Source of the DNA: Dactylosporangium sucinum
GTDB lineage: Bacteria > Actinomycetota > Actinomycetes > Mycobacteriales > Micromonosporaceae
Assembly: GCF_014647515.1 (NCBI RefSeq)
Contig: NZ_BMPI01000008.1
Coordinates: forward strand, 159,740 to 223,739
Direction: 5' to 3'
DNA length: 64,000 nt
The notes under the pieces were generated by a model. It did no database searches and had not been told where the DNA came from. It saw only the letters and a program-made list of their open reading frames with translations. The position numbers and the translations under genes were made by a program. This document shows, one piece after another, positions 33,034 to 42,051 of the stretch. Positions within the stretch are counted from its first letter, which is position 1; each line of letters opens with the position of its first letter.

Positions 33034-35229
33034 GTGACCGAGATCGACCTGTCGACGCCGCTGCCGAAGGTGGTCGGGGGCGCCGGCGCCAAGCTGCTCG
33101 GCGAGAGCCTCGGCCTGCAGACGGTCGGCGACCTGGTGTATCACTTTCCGCGCCGTTACGAGGAGCGCGGCGAGCACACCGACATCCGCTCCCTGGAGAT
33201 CGACACCGACGTCACCGTGTTCGGCCAGGTCAAGCGGGTCAACGCGCGGCAGTTCACCCAGCAGCGCGGCGCCACGCGGGGCAAGCGGGGGTCGCTCGTC
33301 GAGGCCGTGATCGGCGACGACAGCGGCGGTGAGATCAGCGTCACGTTCTTCAACCAGCCGTGGCGGGAGAACCAGCTGCGACCCGGCCGCTGGGGGCTGT
33401 TCTCCGGCAAGGTCGGCCGGTTCAACCAGAAGCTCCAGCTCAACCAGCCCGACTACCTGCTGCTCGACGCCGGCGAGGGCGAGGAGGCCGTCGAGGAGTT
33501 CGCCGGGGCGATCATCCCGGTGTATCCGGCGTCGGCCAAGGTCCCGACCTGGCGGATCGCCGCGGCCGTGCGCACCGTGCTCGACGTGCTGCCGCCGACG
33601 CCCGACCCGGTCCCGGCGACGATCCGGGCCGAGCGCAACCTCTCGGCGCTCGACAAGGCCCTGCGCGAGATCCACCGGCCCGAGTCACAGGCCTCGCTGG
33701 CCAAGGCCCGGCGGCGGCTGAAGTGGGACGAGGCGTTCGCCCTCCAGCTGACGCTGGTCCAGCGCAAGAAGCGGGCCGAGGACTGGCCGGCCAAGCCGCG
33801 GCCGCGCCGCGACGACGGCCTGCTCACGGCGTTCGACGCGAGCCTGCCCTACGAGCTGACGCGGGGCCAGCGCGACGTGGGCGACGAGATCGCCGCCGAC
33901 CTGTCCCGCGCCCACCCCATGCACCGCCTGCTGCAGGGCGAGGTCGGCTCCGGCAAGACGCTCTGCGCGCTGCGGGCCATGCTCCAGGTGGTCGACGCCG
34001 GCGGCCAGGCGGCGATGCTCGCCCCGACCGAGGTGCTCGCCGCCCAGCACCACCGCAACGTGGTCGACCTGCTCGGCGCCATGGCCCGGGCCGGCGAGCT
34101 CGACGCGGCCGAGCAGGCCACCCGGGTCGCGCTGCTCACCGGCTCACTGGGCGCCGCCGCCCGGCGCCGGGTCCAGGAGGAGCTGCGCAGCGGCGCCGCG
34201 GGGATCGTCGTCGGCACGCACGCCCTGCTCTACGAGGGGGTCGACTTCGCCGACCTCGGGCTGATCGTGGTCGACGAGCAGCACCGCTTCGGCGTCGAGC
34301 AGCGCGACGCCCTGCGCGCCAAGGCCGACCAGCCGCCCCACGTCCTGGTGATGACCGCCACACCGATCCCGCGCACGGTCGCCATGACCGTGTTCGGCGA
34401 CCTGGAGACGTCGGTGCTGAGCCAGCTGCCGAAGGGCCGCTCGCCGATCGCCTCCCACGTCGTGCCGGTCGCGGAGAAGCCGGCCTTCCTCGACCGGGCC
34501 TGGCGCCGCCTGCGCGAGGAGGTGGCCAAGGGCCACCAGGCCTACGTGGTGTGCCCGCGCATCGGCGACGCCAAGTCCGAGGGCGAGGACGCCCCCGGCG
34601 GCGACGACGGGCGCCGGCCCCCGCTGGCCGTGCTCGACGTCGCGCCCGCCCTCGATGAGGGCCCGCTGCACGGGCTGCGGATCGGGATCCTGCACGGCCG
34701 GCTGCCGGCCGACGAGAAGGACGCGGTGATGCGCTCCTTCGCCGCCGGTGACCTCGACGTGCTGGTCGCGACCACGGTGATCGAGGTGGGCGTCGACGTC
34801 CCCAACTCGACGATGATGGTGATCATGGATGCCGACCGGTTCGGCGTCTCCCAGCTGCACCAGCTGCGCGGCCGGGTCGGCCGGGGCAGCGCGCCCGGCC
34901 TCTGCCTGCTCGTCTCCGAGGCCGGCGAGGGCACGCCGGCCCGGGCCCGGCTCGACGCGGTGGCCTCGACGACCGACGGGTTCAAGCTGGCCGAGCTCGA
35001 CCTGGAGCAGCGCCGCGAGGGCGACGTGCTCGGCGCGGCCCAGTCCGGGCACCGCTCCCACCTGCGCCTGCTGTCCCTGCAGCGCGACGCCGACCTGATC
35101 GGCGAGGCGCGGCTGCAGGCGACCGAGCTGATCAGCGAGGACCGGGAGCTGGAGCGGCACCCCGGGCTCGCCGCCACGATCGCCCGGCTCGTCGACGAGG
35201 AGCGCGCCGAATACCTGGAGAAGGGCTGA
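33034..35229 (+). CDS. recG: ATP-dependent DNA helicase RecG
   Basis: 731 residues. N-terminal wedge/OB domain (VGDLVYHFPRRYEERGEHTD), helicase motifs: LLQGEVGSGKT (Walker A, about residue 305), APTEVLAAQH, IVVDEQHRFGVEQRDAL (about 410), VLMMTATPIPRT-type motif III, and C-terminal VATTVIEVGVDVPNSTMMVI with QLHQLRGRVGRG. It reverses stalled forks and processes recombination intermediates. GTG start 4 bp after the DAK stop. Confidence 0.97.
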   Translation: MTEIDLSTPLPKVVGGAGAKLLGESLGLQTVGDLVYHFPRRYEERGEHTDIRSLEIDTDVTVFGQVKRVNARQFTQQRGATRGKRGSLVEAVIGDDSGGEISVTFFNQPWRENQLRPGRWGLFSGKVGRFNQKLQLNQPDYLLLDAGEGEEAVEEFAGAIIPVYPASAKVPTWRIAAAVRTVLDVLPPTPDPVPATIRAERNLSALDKALREIHRPESQASLAKARRRLKWDEAFALQLTLVQRKKRAEDWPAKPRPRRDDGLLTAFDASLPYELTRGQRDVGDEIAADLSRAHPMHRLLQGEVGSGKTLCALRAMLQVVDAGGQAAMLAPTEVLAAQHHRNVVDLLGAMARAGELDAAEQATRVALLTGSLGAAARRRVQEELRSGAAGIVVGTHALLYEGVDFADLGLIVVDEQHRFGVEQRDALRAKADQPPHVLVMTATPIPRTVAMTVFGDLETSVLSQLPKGRSPIASHVVPVAEKPAFLDRAWRRLREEVAKGHQAYVVCPRIGDAKSEGEDAPGGDDGRRPPLAVLDVAPALDEGPLHGLRIGILHGRLPADEKDAVMRSFAAGDLDVLVATTVIEVGVDVPNSTMMVIMDADRFGVSQLHQLRGRVGRGSAPGLCLLVSEAGEGTPARARLDAVASTTDGFKLAELDLEQRREGDVLGAAQSGHRSHLRLLSLQRDADLIGEARLQATELISEDRELERHPGLAATIARLVDEERAEYLEKG

Positions 35230-35795
35230 TGACGCGCATCGTCGCCGGCACGCTCGGCGGGCGGCGGCTCGTCGTGCCGGCCGGCCAGGGCACCCGCCCC
35301 ACCTCCGACCGGGTCCGCGAGGCCCTGTTCAGCACCCTGGACCACATCGCCGACCTCGACGGCGCCCGCTTCGCCGACCTCTTCGCCGGCTCGGGCGCGG
35401 TCGGGCTGGAGGCGTGCTCGCGCGGCGCCGCCCACGTCCTGCTGGCCGAGGCCGACGCCAGGGCGGCCCGGATCGCCCAGGGCAACATCGCGTCGCTCGG
35501 CGTCGGCCAGCGGGTCCGGCTGGTCGCCGACAAGGTCGAGCGGCTGCTGGCCGGCGCCCCGGAGGAGCCCTACGACGTGGTGTTCCTCGACCCGCCGTAT
35601 GCGATGGCGGACGCGCGGGTGCACGAGATCCTGCGGGCGCTCGTCGAGCGGTGGCTCGCCGGCGACGCCGTCGTGGTGGTCGAGCGGTCCAGCCGGGGCG
35701 CTCCGACGGCCTGGCCGGAGGGCCTCCGGCAGCACGCGGAGCGGCGATACGGCGAGACGACGCTGTGGTATGCCCGACGCGACCAGGAAGGCTGA
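35229..35795 (+). CDS. rsmD: 16S rRNA (guanine(966)-N(2))-methyltransferase RsmD
   Basis: 188 residues. TRIVAGTLGGRRLVVPAGQG, RPTSDRVREALFSTL (about residues 23-37), FADLFAGSGAVGLEACSRGA (SAM motif), and the catalytic VVFLDPPYAMAD. Starts within the recG stop (TGATG), so it is translationally coupled. Confidence 0.95.
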   Translation: MTRIVAGTLGGRRLVVPAGQGTRPTSDRVREALFSTLDHIADLDGARFADLFAGSGAVGLEACSRGAAHVLLAEADARAARIAQGNIASLGVGQRVRLVADKVERLLAGAPEEPYDVVFLDPPYAMADARVHEILRALVERWLAGDAVVVVERSSRGAPTAWPEGLRQHAERRYGETTLWYARRDQEG

Positions 35796-35853
35796 CGCAA
35801 ACCTTTAGAGAGCCTTTGGTACGGTCCCCGCTCATGAGGCTTGGGCTGGTGCA

Positions 35854-36351
35854 ATGAGGCGCGCGGTCTGTCCGGGTTCGTTCGATCCGGTCACGAACGG
35901 GCACCTTGACATCGTCGGACGCGCATCGAAGATGTTCGACGAAGTCGTCGTCGCGGTGCTGATCAACCAGAGCAAGGCGGGGCTGTTCACCGTCGAAGAG
36001 CGGCTGGAGATGCTCGCCGAGGTGGTCGCCCCCTATCCGAACGTCCGGGTCGACGCCTTCCAGGGCCTGCTGGTCGACTTCTGCCACGCCAACGAGGTCG
36101 GCGCGATCGTCAAAGGCGTGCGGGTGGCCAGCGACTTCGACTACGAGCTGCAGATGGCCCAGATGAACCTGGGGCTCGGCGGCATCGAGACGCTGTTCAT
36201 GCCGACCAACCCGAAGTTCTCATTCGTCTCGTCGAGCCTGATCAAAGAGGTCGCCAAGTGGGGCGGCGACATTTCGCCGCATGTACCCGATCTGGTGGCG
36301 AATCGCCTGCGTGAACGCTTCGCCTCGGCGGGGCAACCGTCACGAAACTGA
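35854..36351 (+). CDS. coaD: Phosphopantetheine adenylyltransferase CoaD
   Basis: 165 residues. AVCPGSFDPVTNGHLDIVGR (HxGH-type nucleotidyl site, residues 4-23), GLLVDFCHANEVGAIVKGVR, ELQMAQMNLGL, and FVSSSLIKEVAKWGGDISPH. Fourth step of CoA synthesis. It follows rsmD by 58 bp. Confidence 0.97.
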   Translation: MRRAVCPGSFDPVTNGHLDIVGRASKMFDEVVVAVLINQSKAGLFTVEERLEMLAEVVAPYPNVRVDAFQGLLVDFCHANEVGAIVKGVRVASDFDYELQMAQMNLGLGGIETLFMPTNPKFSFVSSSLIKEVAKWGGDISPHVPDLVANRLRERFASAGQPSRN

Positions 36352-36442
36352 GGCTCAAAAACCCGAGTGGCGATAAAGCGGCACGGTGGGTCGGGCCGCA
36401 TGATGGTTACGTCGTTCGACGTTGGGACAGGAGTGACCGCAG

Positions 36443-36943
36443 GTGGATCCGCTCGAGAGCATCGACCAGATCATCACGCTGGTTGAGCAGGCCCGGTCGG
36501 CGCCGATGTCACGGAGCAACTTCGTGTTCGACCGGGCCGAGATGATCAACCTTCTCGACCAGTTGCGCGCCGACCTGCCGGGGGAGCTTCGGCGGGCCTC
36601 GGCCCTGCTCGACGAGCGCGACAAGATCGTCGACGCCGGCCGGCGCGAGGCCGAGCGGATCATCTCGGAGGCCGAGGCCGAGCACACCCGGCTCGTGTCG
36701 ATCAACGAGATCGTCGTCTCGGCCGAGCACGAGGCGTCCCGCATGATCAACGAGGCCCGGGCCGAGACCCAGCGGCTGCGCGACGAGGTCGACGACTACG
36801 TCGACACCGCCCTGGCCAACTTCGAGCAGTTCCTCACCCGGTCGCTCGCCTCGATCGAGCGCGGGCGGGACAAGATGCACGCGCTGCGGGAGATCGGCTC
36901 GTTCACGCCCTCCGGCGAGGATGACCGGCCGCTTCCCTTCTGA
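36443..36943 (+). CDS. sepIVA: SepIVA/DivIVA-like coiled-coil division protein
   Basis: 166 residues from a GTG with AGGAG upstream. The N-terminal SIDQIITLVEQARSAPMSRS and VFDRAEMINLLDQLRADLP lead into a long Glu/Arg/Ala-rich coiled coil (about residues 50-145). This is the actinobacterial family related to mycobacterial SepIVA, needed for septation and cell-envelope growth; it is often misnamed ATP synthase subunit B. Position after coaD and before DUF177-rpmF is conserved. Confidence 0.85.
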   Translation: MDPLESIDQIITLVEQARSAPMSRSNFVFDRAEMINLLDQLRADLPGELRRASALLDERDKIVDAGRREAERIISEAEAEHTRLVSINEIVVSAEHEASRMINEARAETQRLRDEVDDYVDTALANFEQFLTRSLASIERGRDKMHALREIGSFTPSGEDDRPLPF

Positions 36944-37052
36944 GCCCCCGCTGATCCCCGGATGGCCCCGCGCTAAGGTTGGGGGCGATTCGACGGAAGA
37001 TCTGCCGCTCAGGTAGCCTAGTCCGTCGGCCCTGCCTGGCCGGAGTCTGAAG

Positions 37053-37616
37053 ATGCCACACCAACCGCACCCGCACCTGGATCCCCGGTCGCCGCTGGTC
37101 CTCGAGACGAGAGACCTCCCACGCCGACCGGGCGCTCTGCATGCGGTCTCCCGGAAGGTGCCGGCGCCCGGGGACCTCGGTCTGGAGCTGATCGGCGTGC
37201 CCCAGGGCGCCGAGCTCGACCTCCAGCTGCGCATGGAGTCGGTGTCCGAAGGCGTTCTCGTCTCCGGCACCGTCACCGGCCCGCTGGTGGGCGAGTGCGG
37301 ACGCTGCCTACGTCCGATCAGTGACACGCTGGACGTCCCGATCCAAGAGTTCTATGCCTACGAGCACAGCACGACGGACGAGACGACCGACGAGGACGAG
37401 GTCGGACGGCTGCAGGGCGATCTGATCGACCTGGAGCCGGCGTTGCGGGACTCGGTGGTGCTCTCCCTGGCCGCCAACCCCGTTTGCCGCGAAGACTGCC
37501 CAGGGCTGTGCCCCGACTGCGGGGTGCCGCTCGACGAGTTGCCCGAAGGCCACAACCACGAGCAGCTCGACCCGCGCTGGGCCGCCCTGTCCCAGATCAA
37601 GACGTCAGAGGAGTAA
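37053..37616 (+). CDS. DUF177 (YceD-like) protein upstream of L32
   Basis: 187 residues. SPLVLETRDLPRRPGALHAV at the N-terminus, GECGRCLRPISDTLDVPIQE in the middle, and a Cys-rich CREDCPGLCPDCGVPLDELP near the C-terminus, a probable zinc site. DUF177 proteins precede rpmF in most bacteria and influence 23S rRNA accumulation. It ends 5 bp before rpmF. Confidence 0.92.
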   Translation: MPHQPHPHLDPRSPLVLETRDLPRRPGALHAVSRKVPAPGDLGLELIGVPQGAELDLQLRMESVSEGVLVSGTVTGPLVGECGRCLRPISDTLDVPIQEFYAYEHSTTDETTDEDEVGRLQGDLIDLEPALRDSVVLSLAANPVCREDCPGLCPDCGVPLDELPEGHNHEQLDPRWAALSQIKTSEE

Positions 37617-37621
37617 GACCC

Positions 37622-37795
37622 GTGGCCGTTCCCAAGCGGAAGATGTCGCGCAGCAACACCCGGGCCCGCCGGAGCCAGTGGAAGGCCGTCGCGGTCTCCA
37701 CGCAGCCGTGCCCGCAGTGCCGCTCGCCGAAGCTGCCCCACGCTGCCTGCTCGGTCTGCGGCATGTACAACGGCCGCCAGGTCATCGAGGTCTGA
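37622..37795 (+). CDS. rpmF: 50S ribosomal protein L32 (zinc-binding)
   Basis: 57 residues from a GTG with GAGGAG upstream. AVPKRKMSRSNTRARRSQWK then CPQCRSPKLPHAACSVCGMY; the two CxxC pairs bind zinc. Fixed order DUF177-rpmF-plsX. Confidence 0.97.
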   Translation: MAVPKRKMSRSNTRARRSQWKAVAVSTQPCPQCRSPKLPHAACSVCGMYNGRQVIEV

Positions 37796-37808
37796 CCACC
37801 GGATTCGG

Positions 37809-38825
37809 GTGACGCGATCCGACCGATCGCCGCACGGCGGGAAGCCCCCGTCCGGCGTCGCGCGGATCGCCGTCGACCTCCTCGGCGGGGATGGGGCTCC
37901 CGCCGTCGTGGTTGACGGCGCTCTGCGCGCATGCAGCGCCGATCCAGACCTCCACCTCGTCCTCGTCGGGCCGCAGTCCGCGGCCGACGAGGTCATCGGC
38001 GCGCTCGCGGTCCACGACCGCGAGCGCGTCAGCGTCATCGTCGTCGAGAGCCGCGTCGGCATGGCCGACTCCCCGCTGCGCAACATCCGGCGGGAGTCGA
38101 CGGTCCGGGCGTCCGCCGAGGCGGTCTTCGCCGGCCGGGCCTACGGCATGGTCTCCGCCGGCTCCAGCGGCGCCGCCGTCGCCGCCTCCGCCCACGTCCT
38201 GGGCCGCCTCAGCGGCGTCCGCCGCCCGGGACTGGCCGCCGCCCTGCCCACCCCGAACGGTCCGGTGCTGCTCGCCGACGTCGGGGTCACCCTCGACGCG
38301 ACCATGCTGGAGCTCGTCCAGCACGCCGTGCTCGGCGCCGCCTACGCGGCCGTCGCGCTCGGCATCCCCGGCCCGCGCGTCGGCCTGCTGTCGATCGGCA
38401 GCGAGCCCGGCAAGGGCGACCGGCTGCGCCGCGCGGTCTCCATCGCCCTCTCCGACATCCCCCTGCCCGCCGGCAGCCGGTATGTCGGGCTGGTCGAGGG
38501 CCACGACGTGGCCCAGGGCGGCCGGGCCGACGTCGTCATCACCGACGGGTTCACCGGCAACGTCCTGCTCAAGGGCATCGAGGGCGCCCTGCGGGGCACC
38601 CGCACCCACGAGGCGGCGGCAGTGCTGCTCGGCGTCGTCGGCGACGTCGTGGTCTGCCACGGTGCCGCCGACGGCTCCGACATCGCCGACGGCATCGCCC
38701 TCGCCACCCGACTGCACCGCGACGGCATCATCCCCGCCGTCGGGGAGCTCGCCGACGATCTGCTGACCGAACTCTCCTCGGCCGGCGGCCTCACCATCCG
38801 TGACCAGCTGGGAGAGCGCACGTGA
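37809..38825 (+). CDS. plsX: Phosphate acyltransferase PlsX
   Basis: 338 residues. [20 protein letters not shown] (about residues 19-38), [59 protein letters not shown], and [20 protein letters not shown]. It makes acyl phosphate from acyl-ACP to start phospholipid synthesis. The usual SAGNTGA reads SAGSSGA and GAN reads GVT here, but the rest is intact. A 4-bp GTGA overlap couples it to rnc. Confidence 0.93.
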   Translation: MTRSDRSPHGGKPPSGVARIAVDLLGGDGAPAVVVDGALRACSADPDLHLVLVGPQSAADEVIGALAVHDRERVSVIVVESRVGMADSPLRNIRRESTVRASAEAVFAGRAYGMVSAGSSGAAVAASAHVLGRLSGVRRPGLAAALPTPNGPVLLADVGVTLDATMLELVQHAVLGAAYAAVALGIPGPRVGLLSIGSEPGKGDRLRRAVSIALSDIPLPAGSRYVGLVEGHDVAQGGRADVVITDGFTGNVLLKGIEGALRGTRTHEAAAVLLGVVGDVVVCHGAADGSDIADGIALATRLHRDGIIPAVGELADDLLTELSSAGGLTIRDQLGERT

Positions 38826-39547
38826 AGAAACCGAGCCAGCTCGAGGCCGCCTTCGGTCTCGAATTCGACCCCGACATGCTGCGGCGCGCGCTGACCCACC
38901 GCTCCTACGCCTACGAGAACGGCGGCCTGCCCACCAACGAGCGCCTGGAGTTCCTCGGCGACGCGGTGCTGGGCGTGGTGATCACCACCGCCCTGTTCCA
39001 CAACCATCCCGACCTGGCCGAGGGCCAGCTGGCCAAGCTGCGCGCGAGCGTGGTCAACATGCGGGCGCTGGCGGACGTCGCCCGGCGGCTCGGTCCCGAC
39101 GGCATCGGGCCGTACCTGCTGCTCGGCCGGGGCGAGGAGGCGACCGGCGGCCGCGACAAGGCCAGCATCCTCGCCGACACGCTCGAGGCGCTGATCGGCG
39201 CGATCTACCTGCAGTACGGCCTGGACGCCACCGCCCAGGTGATCCACAAGCTGTTCGACGCGCTGATGGCCGAGGCCGCCCTCCGCGGCGCCGGCCTCGA
39301 CTGGAAGACCAGCCTGCAGGAGCTGACCGCCGGCCGCGGCCTCGGCGTCCCGGAGTACCGCATCGACGAGGAGGGCCCCGACCACGCCAAGCGGTTCACC
39401 GCCTGGGTGATCGTGGCGAAGCGGCGGTACGGCGGGTCCCAGGGTGGCAGCAAGAAGGAGGCCGAGCAGCGGGCCGCCGAGGCCGCGTGGCGCGAGCTGT
39501 CCTCCGACGACGGCACCCGGGAAGCCGGCGATGACGCCGACCACTGA
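38822..39547 (+). CDS. rnc: Ribonuclease III
   Basis: 241 residues. RNase III signature [16 protein letters not shown] (about residues 38-53) with catalytic Glu/Asp, second acidic cluster [15 protein letters not shown], then a C-terminal double-stranded RNA-binding domain ([28 protein letters not shown]). It processes rRNA precursors and duplex RNA. The 3' end overlaps the next gene by 17 bp. Confidence 0.97.
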   Translation: MKKPSQLEAAFGLEFDPDMLRRALTHRSYAYENGGLPTNERLEFLGDAVLGVVITTALFHNHPDLAEGQLAKLRASVVNMRALADVARRLGPDGIGPYLLLGRGEEATGGRDKASILADTLEALIGAIYLQYGLDATAQVIHKLFDALMAEAALRGAGLDWKTSLQELTAGRGLGVPEYRIDEEGPDHAKRFTAWVIVAKRRYGGSQGGSKKEAEQRAAEAAWRELSSDDGTREAGDDADH

Positions 39548-40682
39548 GGTGCTCGAGCGAAGGCGAAACGCGTCGATCCTGCTGGCGTACCCCCTCGGCC
39601 TGTACGCGCTGAGCCGCCTCGTGCAGCTGTGCCTCGTGTGGTGGATGGCCGACGACGGCAAGGTCCGCGACCGGCTGCTGGCCTGGGACGGCGGGCACTT
39701 CGTGCGGGTGGCCGAGGAGGGATACCCGACCGGGTACACCTACAACGCCGACGGCGTGCTCGTCGGCAACGGCCTGGCGTTCTTCCCGGGCTACCCTATG
39801 CTCGTGCGCCTGACGCACTTCGTCACGCGGCTCGACTACCCGACGGCGGCGATCACCGTCTCGTGGATCGCGGGCGGCGCCGCGGCCGTGCTGCTGTGCG
39901 CGCTCGGCACCCGGCTCTACGACCAGCGGGCCGGCCTCGCCCTGACCGCGCTGTTCTGCATGCAGCCGATGTCGATGGCGCTGTCCATGGCGTACTCCGA
40001 GGCGCTGTTCACGGCGCTGGTCGCCGGCATGCTGCTGTTCGCGCACCGGGGCGACTGGCTGCTCGCCGGCGCGCTCGGGCTGGGCGCGGCGCTGACCCGG
40101 CCGACCGGCGCCGCGGCCGCGATCGCGCTCGCCGTCGCCGCCGGGATCACGGTGTACCGCGGGCGCGGCACCCTCGGTACCGCCGCATGGAAACCCATCG
40201 CGGCAGCCCTGGTGGCGCTGGCCGGCGTCCCCGCCTACCTGCTGTGGGTCGGCATGCGGGTCGGCGACCTCCACGCCTGGTTCGACATCCAGACGGCCGG
40301 GTGGGGCACGACGTTCGACTACGGCACCTCCAGCCTCAAGTTCGTGCGCGACTCCCTGCGGGCCGGCGACGGCTGGGTCCAGGTGAGCATCGCGTGGATG
40401 GTCATCGGCGTCGTGATCCTCGCCGCGGCGGCCGTCGCGATGCGCGTCTGGCCGCCGCTCACCGTCTACGGCCTGCTCGTGCTCGTGCTGGTCCTCGGCC
40501 AGGGCGGCTACTACCACTCGAAGCCGCGGCTGCTCGTGCCGGCGCTGCTCATCCTGGTCCCGCCGGCGGTCGCACTGGCTCGGGCGAGGCCGCGCACGGC
40601 GGCGCTAGTCTTGGCGGGCTTCGGTGCGTTCGGGCTGTGGTACGGCTCGTATCTCATCACCGCCTGGCACTACGCGATCTGA
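39531..40682 (+). CDS. Polytopic GT-C mannosyltransferase-like protein (PIG-V-like)
   Basis: 383 residues with about nine hydrophobic segments. Near the N-terminus, after the first membrane helix, is [20 protein letters not shown], the WDGxxxxxIAxxGY pattern of PIG-V-type GT-C transferases, which use polyprenyl-phosphate sugars on the outer face of the membrane. [12 protein letters not shown] and [10 protein letters not shown] also fit. The acceptor is unknown; an envelope lipid or protein mannosylation role is a guess. Overlap with rnc and closeness to mutM suggest co-transcription. Confidence 0.78.
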   Translation: MTPTTEVLERRRNASILLAYPLGLYALSRLVQLCLVWWMADDGKVRDRLLAWDGGHFVRVAEEGYPTGYTYNADGVLVGNGLAFFPGYPMLVRLTHFVTRLDYPTAAITVSWIAGGAAAVLLCALGTRLYDQRAGLALTALFCMQPMSMALSMAYSEALFTALVAGMLLFAHRGDWLLAGALGLGAALTRPTGAAAAIALAVAAGITVYRGRGTLGTAAWKPIAAALVALAGVPAYLLWVGMRVGDLHAWFDIQTAGWGTTFDYGTSSLKFVRDSLRAGDGWVQVSIAWMVIGVVILAAAAVAMRVWPPLTVYGLLVLVLVLGQGGYYHSKPRLLVPALLILVPPAVALARARPRTAALVLAGFGAFGLWYGSYLITAWHYAI

Positions 40683-40690
40683 GGACTCAC

Positions 40691-41551
40691 ATGCCCGAGC
40701 TTCCCGAAGTCGAGACCGTCCGCCGTGGGCTCGACAAGTGGGTCTCCGGCCGGCGCATCGCCACCGTCGAGGTGCTGCACCCGCGGGCCGTGCGCCGGCA
40801 CCTGCCCGGCGCCGAGCACTTCGCCGGCCTGCTCGCCGGCCGGCGGGTGGGGGCGGTGATGCGCCGCGGGAAGTACCTCTGGCTCCCCCTCGACGACGAG
40901 GACGCCCTCGTCGGCCACCTCGGCATGTCGGGCCAGCTGCTCATGCAGCCCGCCGACGCCCCGGACGAGACGCACCTGCGGGTCCGCTTCCGGTTCGACG
41001 ACGACGGCCCGGAGCTGCGCTTTATCGACCAGCGCACGTTCGGCGGGCTGGCCGTGTCGCCCGGCGGCGCGGTCCTGCCGGCCGAGCTGGCGCACATCGC
41101 CCTCGACCCGGTCGACCCCCTCTTCGTCGACGAGCTCTTCGTCGCGGCCATGCGCAGGCGGCGTACCGAGGTCAAGCGCGCCCTGCTGGACCAGACCCTG
41201 ATCTCGGGCGTCGGCAACATCTACGCCGACGAGGCCCTGTGGCGCGCTTCGCTGCACGGCGGCCGCGACACGTCGCTGCTGACCCGCCCGGCGGTCCGCC
41301 GCCTGCTCGGCCACGTCCGGGACGTGCTGTACGAGGCGATCGGCCAGGGCGGCACGAGCTTCGACGCCCTGTACGTGAACGTCAACGGGGAGAGCGGCTA
41401 CTTCGAGCGGTCGCTGAACGCCTACGGGCGCGAGGGCCTGCCGTGCAACCGGTGCGGCGCGGCGATCCGCCGTGAGGCGTTCATGAACCGCTCGTCGTTC
41501 TCCTGCCCGCGCTGCCAGCCCCGCCCGCGGCCGGCCACCCGCCCAGCCTGA
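40691..41551 (+). CDS. mutM: Formamidopyrimidine-DNA glycosylase MutM (Fpg)
   Basis: 286 residues. N-terminal [20 protein letters not shown] with catalytic Pro2 and Glu3, [40 protein letters not shown] (helix-two-turn-helix, about residues 165-183), and a C-terminal zinc finger [20 protein letters not shown]...CPRC. Removes 8-oxoguanine and formamidopyrimidines. The order rnc-mutM-smc is usual in actinobacteria; here 2.7 kb of accessory DNA separates it from smc. Confidence 0.97.
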   Translation: MPELPEVETVRRGLDKWVSGRRIATVEVLHPRAVRRHLPGAEHFAGLLAGRRVGAVMRRGKYLWLPLDDEDALVGHLGMSGQLLMQPADAPDETHLRVRFRFDDDGPELRFIDQRTFGGLAVSPGGAVLPAELAHIALDPVDPLFVDELFVAAMRRRRTEVKRALLDQTLISGVGNIYADEALWRASLHGGRDTSLLTRPAVRRLLGHVRDVLYEAIGQGGTSFDALYVNVNGESGYFERSLNAYGREGLPCNRCGAAIRREAFMNRSSFSCPRCQPRPRPATRPA

Positions 41552-41607
41552 CCCGCTCTCCGCGCTGCCCGCGCGCTCTCCGCGCTGCCCGCCCTCCGCG
41601 CGCTGCC
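41552..41607. repeat. Short tandem repeat after mutM
   Basis: About two and a half copies of a 20-bp unit CGCTCTCCGCGCTGCCCGCG. It opens the 500-bp gene-free stretch 41552-42051, which also holds two long palindromes and a GGTCGGG-rich tract. No gene is visible there. Confidence 0.65.
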
Positions 41608-41635
41608 CCGGCGAGCGAGCCGGGACGCCCCGCGC

Positions 41636-41713
41636 GCCGCGATCTTGGGTTGTGGTCCCCGACTTGTCGGACATGGGGGATTTTTTCGGGACCACAAACT
41701 CCAAGATCGCGGC
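41636..41713. repeat. Long intergenic palindrome with about 25-bp arms
   Basis: Arms from GCCGCGATCTTGGG..GTGGTCCC to GGGACCAC..CCAAGATCGCGGC pair along 24-26 bp with a 2-nt size difference. The centre has a small TGTC-G-GACA hairpin and a T6 run (41681-41686). It sits between convergent genes but is far longer than a normal terminator. Confidence 0.8.
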
Positions 41714-41719
41714 GGGTGG

Positions 41720-41930
41720 CGAGCCGCGGTCGGGAAGCGCTCCGGTCGCGGGGCGCGGTCGGGTTGCGGCGGGTCACGGTCGGGTCGCGCGGGCGGTCGG
41801 GTCGCGGGCCGCCACGGTCGAATTGTGGGCCACGGTCGGGCCGAGGTCGGGAACTGGGCGGGCCCTGGTCGGGTTGCGGGCCGCAGCTGGGTCGCGGCCG
41901 TGGTCGGTCGCGGGCATTAGGGCGGCGGGC
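41720..41930. repeat. Degenerate GGTCGGGT(C/T)GCGG tract
   Basis: About ten loosely spaced copies of GGTCGGG with GTTGCGG or GTCGCGG following, all on one strand. No steady period and no convincing coding frame. Possibly a decayed minisatellite. Confidence 0.55.
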
Positions 41931-41973
41931 AATCGGTCGGCGTACAGGTGGTGGGTGTGGCGGAGCCAGCTTG

Positions 41974-42037
41974 TAGACGTTGGTCGATCTACCCTCGCGA
42001 CCTCGGGGGATTGTGAGGGTAGATCGACCAACGTCTA
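41974..42037. repeat. Perfect 23-bp palindrome, family 1 copy A
   Basis: Arms 41974-41996 and 42015-42037 are perfectly complementary (start TAGACGTTGGTCGATCTACC), with an 18-nt loop. It ends 14 bp from the stop codon of the spherulin-4-like gene. The 21-bp core GACGTTGG..ACCCTC occurs again, identically, at 55655-55675. Confidence 0.9.
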
Positions 42038-42051
42038 AGCAAAGCCGGCAG

